Assembly (NCBI GenBank): GCA_002256765.1
Contig: NCHJ01000004.1
Location: 1-34,331, forward strand
Origin: Bacteroidetes bacterium 24-39-8
GTDB lineage: Bacteria; Bacteroidota; Bacteroidia; Chitinophagales; Chitinophagaceae
DNA: 34,331 nt
Direction of reading: 5' to 3'
Shown here piece after piece: positions 1 to 6,018 of the stretch. Numbering within the stretch: position 1 is the stretch's first letter; each line of letters begins with the position of its first letter. Under the pieces are notes generated by a model that had not been told where the DNA came from, made no database searches, and was given only the letters and a program-made list of their open reading frames with translations. The position numbers and the translations under genes were made by a program.

Positions 1-50
1 TTCAAATCATCACTTTTATAAAATATTGAAAACCAATAAATTCAGATACG

Positions 51-149
51 CTTGTAATAGAATTAGGGCAATTTTTACAAATACTTGTAACAAAATGAGC
101 CCAATTTTCAAGAAAACTTGTAACAGAATTAGGGTAATTACCTTATTCG
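51..149. repeat. Three 33-bp tandem repeat units
   Basis: Three diverged units begin at 51, 84 and 117, each opening with CTTGTAA followed by an A-rich stretch and, in units 1 and 3, AATTAGGG. The period is exactly 33 bp. In one plus-strand frame this gives an 11-residue repeat of the type T/A-C-N-R/K-I/M. That frame opens with a TTG at 26 and runs on antisense into the acyltransferase gene, so coding is doubtful. The third unit overlaps the last codons of that gene (stop at 138-140). The role is unknown; it could be a minisatellite or the remnant of a short repeat protein. Confidence 0.55.
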
Positions 150-590
150 CATTGCTGGATTTCCCGCGTAGACACCGGGCTCTGTTATGTCTTTGGTCAC
201 AACAGCACCAGCGCCAATGACCACTTGGTCACAAATATTTATGGGTAGAATACTGGCATTGCTGCCAATGGAAACATGGTTGCCGATGCTGGTTTTTTTC
301 CAAAGTGCAGGATTGCCTGCTGGGCCTCCAGTAGAGAAGGTATCGTTGATAAACATGACCCCATGTCCTATAAAACAGTGTTGGCCAATGGTCACGCCTT
401 CACAAATAAAACTATGTGATTGAATGCGGGTATGATCTCCAATTTGAACGCCCTTTTGTATTTCAACAAAGGGACCAATAAACACATGATTTCCAATATT
501 GCATTCATAGAGATTCACGGGTTGTACAATGGTTACATTCTCACCATATATCACATCGCGAATGCCGATTTGTTTTTCTTGAAAACTCAT
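138..590 (-). CDS. Hexapeptide-repeat acyltransferase (WlbB/WbpD-like)
   Basis: This 150-residue protein is a left-handed beta-helix acyltransferase, probably an N-acetyltransferase acting on a nucleotide-linked amino sugar. Repeated [I/V]G-x4 hexapeptides run through most of the chain, such as CNIGNHVFIGPFVEI and VTIGQHCFIGHGV. The end has the classic VVIGAGAVVTKDI segment and a final YAGNPA motif, where trimeric family members close the coil and bind acetyl-CoA. Its length is near the low end for the family. It overlaps the upstream oxidoreductase by 4 nt (ATGA), so translation is probably coupled. Pairing an oxidoreductase with this acyltransferase resembles WlbA/WlbB of 2,3-diacetamido uronic acid synthesis. 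That substrate is an inference: the aminotransferase such a pathway needs is not in the window. Confidence 0.88.
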   Translation of the reverse strand: MSFQEKQIGIRDVIYGENVTIVQPVNLYECNIGNHVFIGPFVEIQKGVQIGDHTRIQSHSFICEGVTIGQHCFIGHGVMFINDTFSTGGPAGNPALWKKTSIGNHVSIGSNASILPINICDQVVIGAGAVVTKDITEPGVYAGNPAMRIR

Positions 591-1600
591 GACTGCAAAT
601 TTATGGATTGATGAATGCGTTCAATGATGGCTACTGTTTGAAGGGCTTCTTCTGCCGTAGCATAATAAGTTTCCCTTCCTTGCAAAGCCGCTACCAGATT
701 GGCATAGACCATGCCATGATTGCTCATAGAACCTTGGTAAGTACCGTATTGATTGGCGCTATTGCTTGATTGGCTAATCAACAGAGGGCCTGATTCCAAA
801 GACTGATAGGCAATGGTATTCAAATATTCTCCGCCGATTTTTAAGATGCCTTTTTCTGCTAATACCGTTAAAGAACCTTCTGCATTTTTGGCGTGGCTGT
901 TTACGGAATAGTGTAGGGAGGCAATGGCACCTGAGTCCATTTGTAGCAAAACCGAACCAGCGTCTTCACCCGCAATCATACCCTGGTGTTGAAAATTTTG
1001 TGCTAGGGTTTGTACAGTTGTTACCGGACCAAATAGCCAGTATAATAAATCAATAAAATGACTGAACTGGGTAAATAAAATACCTCCATCCATCTCTTTA
1101 CTACCGTGCCAAGAATCCTGGTAATATGCCGCTGGTCTATTCCAAAAACAATTGATCTGTATGTTTTGAATTCTTCCCAGTTTCCCTTCTGCTATGGCTG
1201 CTTTTAGCGCTGCTACGGGTGGGTTAAACCTATTTTGCACCACGGTATACATCTCTTTGTCTGTTTGCTTGGCTACCTCCATCATGCTTTTGCAATCGGC
1301 CACAGAAATGGCCATGGGCTTTTCTACCAAGACACGCATACCCGCTTGCATACAGGCCATGGCATGTGCTGCGTGTAAACCATTTGGTGTACAAATGGCC
1401 ACTAGGTCAATGGATGATGCAAGGGATAATAAACTATTGATATCGGCCACAGCCATTGCCCCATAGGTGTTTGCTAGGGTTGTTGCTTTTTCTAGGTCTA
1501 GATCACAGACCGCTACCAATTGCCCATAGTTGCTAGCATGCAATGCATGTCTTTGACCAATCTGGCCAGCACCTATAATGGCAAATCTGGTTGCTTGCAT
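587..1600 (-). CDS. Gfo/Idh/MocA family oxidoreductase
   Basis: This 337-residue NAD(P)-dependent dehydrogenase has an N-terminal Rossmann fold with the glycine motif AIIGAGQIGQRH (about residues 7-18). The family motif VEKPMA lies near residue 93, and an alpha/beta C-terminal domain follows. The GGGI/L-type segment is DGGILFTQFSHFIDLLYWL, a form seen in sugar-nucleotide members of the WlbA type. It is likely cytoplasmic. It sits 7 nt after the nucleotidyltransferase and overlaps the acyltransferase by 4 nt, so the three are almost certainly one operon. I infer that it oxidises a sugar, probably nucleotide-linked, supplied by the two upstream enzymes. The family is broad (inositol, glucose-fructose and UDP-sugar enzymes), so the exact substrate is open. 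Confidence 0.9.
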   Translation of the reverse strand: MQATRFAIIGAGQIGQRHALHASNYGQLVAVCDLDLEKATTLANTYGAMAVADINSLLSLASSIDLVAICTPNGLHAAHAMACMQAGMRVLVEKPMAISVADCKSMMEVAKQTDKEMYTVVQNRFNPPVAALKAAIAEGKLGRIQNIQINCFWNRPAAYYQDSWHGSKEMDGGILFTQFSHFIDLLYWLFGPVTTVQTLAQNFQHQGMIAGEDAGSVLLQMDSGAIASLHYSVNSHAKNAEGSLTVLAEKGILKIGGEYLNTIAYQSLESGPLLISQSSNSANQYGTYQGSMSNHGMVYANLVAALQGRETYYATAEEALQTVAIIERIHQSINLQS

Positions 1601-1607
1601 AAACTAA

Positions 1608-2339
1608 TTATTGAAAAAGGGTTTCTGCCTTGGCAATGCTTTCTGGTTTACCCACGTCAATTAAAATTCCCTGACTATGATCAAAACAATGGATGAGATT
1701 GTTTTGCATCAGGTCTAAGTATACATCTACCATGGAAAATTTTCCTGTTTGCTGAATCTTGGAAAAAATTTGTGAACTGATCACGTGGATTCCGCTAAAT
1801 GCTTTCTGTTGCAGTGCTGCGTATTGTGGATCAGTAGCCAAACCAGCGGGTTTTTCATCTCCAGTTTGTACGTTGCGCCAACCGCGGAGCTCCCCATTTG
1901 GATTGAATAAAAAATACCTAGAAGTGTTGCGCTCCGTAACAGCCAATGTGGCCAAACAATTTGCCTGCTGATGTGCTGCTATCATCTTATCTAAATGCAG
2001 GTTGGTGAGTATGTCTACATTCATCACCACAAAATCTGATTCCTCCTTAAAATACCAAGCGGCTTTTTGCAAACCTCCACCGGTTTCTAATACCTGATCC
2101 GTTTCATCAGAGATGGTAATAATAGAACCCCATCCATGATTATCGGTAATAGCTTGAATTATCTGGTCTGCAAAATGGTGCACATTGACAATGATTTCTT
2201 TGATGCCATATTGTTGCAGGTACAAAACATTTCTTTCCAATAAAGACTTTCCGTTTACTGGAGCCAATGCCTTGGGATGCTGGTCTGTCCAAGGTTTTAG
2301 CCTACTACCCAAACCCGCTGCAAAAATGATTGCTTTCAT
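1608..2339 (-). CDS. Sugar-1-phosphate nucleotidyltransferase (MurU-like)
   Basis: This 243-residue protein has the nucleotidyltransferase signature AAGLGSRLKPWT near its start, followed by HPKALAPVNGK, whose lysine is the usual catalytic residue. An N-V-D segment near residue 108 (VVMNVDI) supplies the metal-binding aspartate. The short single-domain form without a C-terminal hexapeptide domain matches MurU, which makes UDP-MurNAc from MurNAc-1-phosphate in peptidoglycan recycling. Mannose-1-phosphate guanylyltransferases have a similar N-terminus. The gene lies 10 nt after an AmgK-like kinase gene, and AmgK-MurU is an established pair, which favours the MurU-like reading. A different sugar remains possible because the downstream genes suggest further modification of the product. 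Confidence 0.85.
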   Translation of the reverse strand: MKAIIFAAGLGSRLKPWTDQHPKALAPVNGKSLLERNVLYLQQYGIKEIIVNVHHFADQIIQAITDNHGWGSIITISDETDQVLETGGGLQKAAWYFKEESDFVVMNVDILTNLHLDKMIAAHQQANCLATLAVTERNTSRYFLFNPNGELRGWRNVQTGDEKPAGLATDPQYAALQQKAFSGIHVISSQIFSKIQQTGKFSMVDVYLDLMQNNLIHCFDHSQGILIDVGKPESIAKAETLFQ

Positions 2340-2349
2340 TGTGTCAATT

Positions 2350-3792
2350 TTATCCTAGAAACCAATTGTCTGTATTGGTATGCGTGAGCACTACTTTTAA
2401 TTTGTATTTGTTGCGTAAGTGACGGGCAGTTTGTTCTGCCGCATAGACGCTTCTATGTTGTCCACCCGTGCAACCAAAATTGATCATGAGATTGCTAAAT
2501 CCGCGTTTTAAATAATCTTCAACCGCAATATCTACCAGGTCCCAAACAGAGTTTAGGTATTCATTCATGCGCGTGCGTTGTTCCAGAAAATCTTGCACGG
2601 GTTTGTCTCTTCCGTTCAAGGTTTTATAATCGTCAAAACGTCCGGGATTTAAAATACTGCGCATATCAAACACAAAACCACCGCCATTCTCAGAGGGGTC
2701 GGCTGGAATGCCTTTTCTATAACTAAAACTATTCACTATCACTACCAAGGCGGTGTTTTCATCGGCCTGTGGCGGTTCAAAACGCTGAATCATTTCATCG
2801 GCTACTACCAAACGCAAGACCCTGTCAAACTCAGGTGTTACAATACCTACACGCTTATGGTCTAGGAAGAATTTCAGGTTTTTCAAACCAAGTGGTATAC
2901 TAGCTAGAAAATGTGCTTTGCGCTCAAACAAACCTCTGAAGCCATAAGCACCCATTACTTGCAATAAGCGAATCAAGACATATCCATTGTACTGACTTAC
3001 AAATGTGGTTCGGTCTACTTTGCGGTCTAAGATTCGGTCTATCTCATCCATATAGAATTCCAACAAACTATCTTTCCATTGCTCACTCAGTTCAGCTTTG
3101 GCTTGCCAGAGCAGGGATGCCACATCGTATTGCAGGGCACCTTTCATACCACCCTGATAGTCTATAAAATGAACTGCATCATCTTTGACAATAATATTGC
3201 GGCTCTGAAAATCGCGGAACATAAAATACTTGTTCTCTGTGCGCGTGAGATAAGTACTCAATGCGTCAAAATCATCCAGCATGGCCTGCTTGTCATAGGG
3301 CAATTGCAGGGTGTCAAGAAAATAGTATTTGAAATAGAGCAGGTCACTCATGATGGCCTGTTTGCCAAATTCCTTGGCGGTTAAACAGAGACTATAATCC
3401 AAACCCGTATCTCCCTTGATCTGTAATTCAGCTAGTGCCGTTAAACTTTTTTGAAACAAACCATAAGAACGGTCTCCATGTCCATGTTGCTCCAATTCAT
3501 TGAGCAAAGAAGCGGTACCCAAATCTTCTTGTAGATAAATGGTATCATCTTCATTTACTGCAAATACTTCCGGAACGGGCAAACCCGCTTTTTTAAAATG
3601 CTTGCTAAAAGCTATAAAAGTTCGGTTCTCTTTGGCGTGCAGGTTATAGGTAGCTATATAAGTATCTTCCTGATAATAGATCCTAAAATAAATCCGGTCA
3701 CTCCCACTCTGGGGTAATTTTTCAATTCTATCGGCAGCACCCTGTTTAAATTCCTGAAACAGGGTTTCTATTGCCGCAATCACTTTGTCCAT
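2350..3792 (-). CDS. AmgK-like sugar kinase fused to RapZ C-terminal domain
   Basis: This 480-residue protein joins two domains. Residues 1 to about 330 are an aminoglycoside-phosphotransferase-like kinase. The catalytic loop is RDFQSRN (D194, N199) and the metal-binding segment is IDYQGG (D211), as in AmgK, the anomeric kinase for MurNAc/GlcNAc. Residues about 349-475 match the C-terminal half of RapZ, including SFSYRKGIP, the LNGRDKPV segment and GCTGGQHRSVY (440-450). In E. coli that half of RapZ binds glucosamine-6-phosphate and the sRNA GlmZ. The RapZ N-terminal P-loop domain is absent; the sugar kinase takes its place. It is the first gene of the operon, 10 nt before the MurU-like gene. 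I infer kinase activity on an amino sugar, possibly controlled by an amino-sugar phosphate bound to the RapZ-like part. Confidence 0.88.
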   Translation of the reverse strand: MDKVIAAIETLFQEFKQGAADRIEKLPQSGSDRIYFRIYYQEDTYIATYNLHAKENRTFIAFSKHFKKAGLPVPEVFAVNEDDTIYLQEDLGTASLLNELEQHGHGDRSYGLFQKSLTALAELQIKGDTGLDYSLCLTAKEFGKQAIMSDLLYFKYYFLDTLQLPYDKQAMLDDFDALSTYLTRTENKYFMFRDFQSRNIIVKDDAVHFIDYQGGMKGALQYDVASLLWQAKAELSEQWKDSLLEFYMDEIDRILDRKVDRTTFVSQYNGYVLIRLLQVMGAYGFRGLFERKAHFLASIPLGLKNLKFFLDHKRVGIVTPEFDRVLRLVVADEMIQRFEPPQADENTALVVIVNSFSYRKGIPADPSENGGGFVFDMRSILNPGRFDDYKTLNGRDKPVQDFLEQRTRMNEYLNSVWDLVDIAVEDYLKRGFSNLMINFGCTGGQHRSVYAAEQTARHLRNKYKLKVVLTHTNTDNWFLG

Positions 3793-3859
3793 TGGCTTGG
3801 TTTGAAGCGAAAATAAACCTTAGAGTTCAAACAGGGAAGTTTTTACTTTCCGCCGTGAA

Positions 3860-4030
3860 TCAGGGTTTTAACATAGGATAATGTTCCTTTTCATATTTCT
3901 CAACCAAAATAGACAAAGCCTTAAGTTCTTCCAACAATGGTGTTGCAACAGGACTATCCATTTGCATCAAAGTATAAATTCGTGTAAGTGCATGCTCGTA
4001 TTGTTCCTTATTTTCAATTTGAGTAATCAT
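3860..4030 (-). CDS. Small HigA N-terminal-like protein, no HTH
   Basis: This 56-residue ORF starts with ATG at 4030 and ends with TGA at 3860. Its sequence (MITQIENKEQYEHALTRIYT, later LVEKYEKEHYPM) resembles the N-terminal helical part of HigA-type antitoxins. There the text E-x-EHYP is normally followed by a proline-rich link and a helix-turn-helix DNA-binding domain. Here a stop comes four codons after HYP, so the DNA-binding domain is missing. No HigB-type toxin is adjacent. It lies 66 nt past the DUF6088 antitoxin gene on the same strand, with a tiny ORF between. It could be a truncated antitoxin, or a real short protein of the same fold. Family assignment is from memory of the pattern. 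Confidence 0.55.
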   Translation of the reverse strand: MITQIENKEQYEHALTRIYTLMQMDSPVATPLLEELKALSILVEKYEKEHYPMLKP

Positions 4031-4038
4031 AACTGGAC

Positions 4039-4095
4039 TTATTTACTTTTTAAAGAATCCATTTTACTATTTCCAATCGTTTGCGAATTTTTCAT
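4039..4095 (-). other. 18-codon ORF at the expected toxin position
   Basis: A very short ORF (MKNSQTIGNSKMDSLKSK) starts 1 nt after the stop of the DUF6088 gene and stops 8 nt before the HigA-like ORF. AbiEii-type toxin genes normally start exactly here in AbiE operons. The peptide shows no recognisable nucleotidyltransferase sequence. It may be a remnant or chance; the tight spacing is the only support. Confidence 0.25.
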
Positions 4096-4096
4096 G

Positions 4097-4822
4097 TTAA
4101 CGTATATTCCAGTATTCCATATTTGGCAATACTTTTTTATCTAACCCATATTCAAATACAGTTAATGGATTAATACTTTTCTTTAATTGTATAATAGGTT
4201 CTTTGGGACTAATCATGTTCAAAATTGCACCAGTTAATGACCTGACCCTGGGTGGATATTTTAGGGCGATCTCAATTAGTTTTTGTTGCTCTTTTTTAGA
4301 AAGCTTTTTAAATTTTTGAACCACGAATTTAATTACCTGACTCTTTTCAGTGTCTGGGATGGTTTTAATATCTTTTAGAATATCCAAAAATTCCAATAAA
4401 TAATAATTTTGATTGGTCACTTCTAAGTAGCTTTTAACAGGTTTTACTTGTAAGCTTCCAACTTTAGTGATGATACGTTTACCTCTACAAGCAACTCTTA
4501 TATTTTTTGGAACCTGGGTAGTTAATCCCATTCTGTTAAAAAGTGCAGTGCCAGTGATATAAGCTATTCGTTCTTTTCCATCAAAGAGGTAAGGTTTTAA
4601 TAACGCTTCTTCATTGGGTTTGAGGTTTCCGAAAGCTGTTATTTTAGATTTATAAAACAACCCTGTAGACGCTCTTTGGATAGTCCCTTTTTTTATTAAT
4701 CTTTCTATAGCTTTTGCTGCTGCACTGTATTCTTCGGGTGCAATAGCCAGTTCTTGATACTTAAATGTTGTACCATCTTGCCATTTTCCTATTTGGGCTT
4801 CTATTTTACGTGCTACTGTCAT
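4097..4822 (-). CDS. DUF6088 (AbiEi-type antitoxin) protein
   Basis: This 241-residue protein matches the DUF6088 pattern: an N-terminal winged-helix part (YQELAIAPEEYSAAAKAIER, then LIKKGTIQR and GLFYKSK), followed by TGTALFNRMGLTTQVP and a basic stretch with CRGKRI. In Bacteroidota these act like AbiEi, the DNA-binding antitoxin of type IV AbiE systems. AbiEi represses its own promoter and counteracts the nucleotidyltransferase toxin AbiEii. No AbiEii gene follows: after the stop come only an 18-codon ORF and a 56-residue HigA-like ORF. The gene is visibly richer in A and T than its neighbours, which suggests acquired DNA. A strong inverted repeat lies just upstream. I infer an orphan or decayed toxin-antitoxin locus. 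Confidence 0.75.
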   Translation of the reverse strand: MTVARKIEAQIGKWQDGTTFKYQELAIAPEEYSAAAKAIERLIKKGTIQRASTGLFYKSKITAFGNLKPNEEALLKPYLFDGKERIAYITGTALFNRMGLTTQVPKNIRVACRGKRIITKVGSLQVKPVKSYLEVTNQNYYLLEFLDILKDIKTIPDTEKSQVIKFVVQKFKKLSKKEQQKLIEIALKYPPRVRSLTGAILNMISPKEPIIQLKKSINPLTVFEYGLDKKVLPNMEYWNIR

Positions 4823-4843
4823 AGAAGTAAAAGTATAAAATAG

Positions 4844-4884
4844 ACTTGAAATGTCAAGTATTTAGTGCAAAATACTTGACATTT
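4844..4884. promoter_or_regulatory. Inverted repeat before the DUF6088 gene
   Basis: A perfect 15-bp inverted repeat, AAATGTCAAGTATTT (4849-4863) and its complement (4870-4884), has a 6-nt loop. A second, shorter dyad ACTTGA-4-TCAAGT (4844-4859) overlaps it, giving three ACTTGA half-sites. On the minus strand TTGACA lies within it, about 20 nt before a TACTTTTA box (4835-4828) and the start codon. AbiEi proteins are known to repress their own promoter through inverted repeats, so this is a good operator candidate. It could also end transcription from the 2H-like gene, but no long T-run follows it. Confidence 0.6.
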
Positions 4885-4903
4885 TATTCATTTTAATATT
4901 CAT

Positions 4904-5500
4904 TCAAGCCGGCTGCAAGACAAATTTATTGACCTGGGTATAGGGGTCAAATAAGTGTTTACGGCGCAAGAGCACCAGTTCACGCACTTCAAAAATCTCG
5001 TGAAAACTGCGGCTAGAATAATCCATCATGGCTTTTAAATAAGTGTCTGCATTGAGTTTGCGCGCAATGGGCAGGTTGGGTTTGAGGTTCACCCTGATGC
5101 TGGGGCAATCGCAGGTTTTAATATAGTCATTCAAGGGCTCCAAAGCCTGACCCAGCTGCTGAAAAGGCTGTGATTCAGGAACACGCAGGTACACGGAATC
5201 CGCTGGGATGCCACTATAATTACTCAAGGGAACACTAAAAGCCTGTTGGCTTGAGAAGATCCGGTGCATCCAACGAAGGAGGGTGGGCTCCATTTCTTCC
5301 TTGGCCTGAAACCCTGCTACTTCTATGTGTAATTTGGATTTTCCTTGATTGCGTTGCTGGTATTGTTGGTCAAAAACCTGTTGTTCAAATAAGATCTTGT
5401 CATGGAGTTCTGGCCCAGGCACGGCCACCAAAAGGTATTCCGCAAATTGATTGGCTGGTATAAAGGCGTTGATAGGATATTGCATGGATGCGGTTTGCAT
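4904..5500 (-). CDS. 2H phosphoesterase / 2'-5' RNA ligase-like protein
   Basis: This 198-residue protein has the layout of the 2'-5' RNA ligase (2H phosphoesterase) family. There is an N-terminal strand YLLVAVPG, a first motif region KLHIEVAGF (residues 57-64), a middle block ending in YLRV, and a second motif region PNLPIARKL (141-149). Active members carry H-x-T/S twice. Here the first is H58-I-E60 and the second is N142-L-P144, so one histidine and both hydroxyl residues are missing. Catalysis by the usual mechanism is therefore unlikely. A second start (M6) is possible. The gene is divergent from umuD across a 74-bp region with repeated TTTAGC boxes, which hints at shared control, though the shared role is unknown. 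Confidence 0.7.
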   Translation of the reverse strand: MQTASMQYPINAFIPANQFAEYLLVAVPGPELHDKILFEQQVFDQQYQQRNQGKSKLHIEVAGFQAKEEMEPTLLRWMHRIFSSQQAFSVPLSNYSGIPADSVYLRVPESQPFQQLGQALEPLNDYIKTCDCPSIRVNLKPNLPIARKLNADTYLKAMMDYSSRSFHEIFEVRELVLLRRKHLFDPYTQVNKFVLQPA

Positions 5501-5510
5501 GAAGATTATT

Positions 5511-5576
5511 TTTAGCTGATAATTAATTTAGCATAAATTTACTAACTAATTTAGCATTACCAAATTTATTTAGCAT
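5511..5576. promoter_or_regulatory. Repeated TTTAGC boxes between 2H-like gene and umuD
   Basis: TTTAGC occurs four times in one orientation at 5511, 5527, 5550 and 5569. Three copies extend to T[A/T]ATTTAGCAT (5524-5534, 5547-5557, 5566-5576), and the last overlaps the umuD start codon. Spacings are 16, 23 and 19 bp. The placement fits operators for a damage-response or autoregulatory repressor controlling both divergent genes. No known LexA palindrome is evident, so the binding factor is unknown. Confidence 0.45.
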
Positions 5577-6006
5577 GTTCAACGAAGATTGGGGCAGCAG
5601 TGCTTATAAGGGTAGCAAGGATTTTGACCAATGGGAAGTACCCACGGCCAATGCCACGGGTTTTGGGGCCGCGGCCGATGATTATATGGAAAGGGGGATT
5701 GATTTAAATGAGCAATTGGTCCAAAACAAACCCGCTACCTTTTTCTTTAGAATGAATAGTGAAGCCATGGTGGGGGCAGGTATTTACCAGGGCGATGTCT
5801 TAATTGTAGACCGCAGTCTTAAAGCAGCAAATGGTAAAATCATTGTAGCCATTGCCCATGGAGAATTGCTGGTGCGCAGGATGCAGGTGCAAGGAAATAG
5901 GGTGAGCCTTTTGGCTGAAAACAAATCCTTTGCACCCATTCAACTAGAAACTAATAACCAACAATTTGTATGGGGCGTAGTGGTCTATAATATTCACAAG
6001 TTGTAG
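5575..6006 (+). CDS. umuD: UmuD-like protein lacking Ser/Lys catalytic dyad
   Basis: This 143-residue protein aligns without gaps to UmuD through its core: ADDYMERGIDLNEQL (34-48) and GIYQGDVLIVD (69-79). UmuD cleaves itself after RecA contact, giving UmuD', which joins UmuC as DNA polymerase V. The UmuD nucleophile lies in SGDSM. Here the matching residues are NSEAM, so the serine is alanine (A64, codon GCC). The general-base lysine of VKKL is arginine (R101 in LLVRRM). The Cys-Gly cleavage site reads T28-G29. The fold and dimer surfaces look kept, but self-cleavage by the normal mechanism should be impossible. S62, two residues upstream, is a possible but unproven substitute. umuC starts 12 nt downstream, so the pair is one operon. 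Confidence 0.9.
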   Translation: MFNEDWGSSAYKGSKDFDQWEVPTANATGFGAAADDYMERGIDLNEQLVQNKPATFFFRMNSEAMVGAGIYQGDVLIVDRSLKAANGKIIVAIAHGELLVRRMQVQGNRVSLLAENKSFAPIQLETNNQQFVWGVVVYNIHKL

Positions 6007-6018
6007 TTAGTAAATCAG

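Noticed and set aside
133..142. GGTAATTACC palindrome at the acyltransferase stop
   Set aside because: Ten bases without a loop in AT-rich DNA, expected by chance.
26..220. Plus-strand 64-codon ORF over the tandem repeat
   Set aside because: It opens with TTG and runs antisense through the end of the acyltransferase gene; only the repeat itself is notable.
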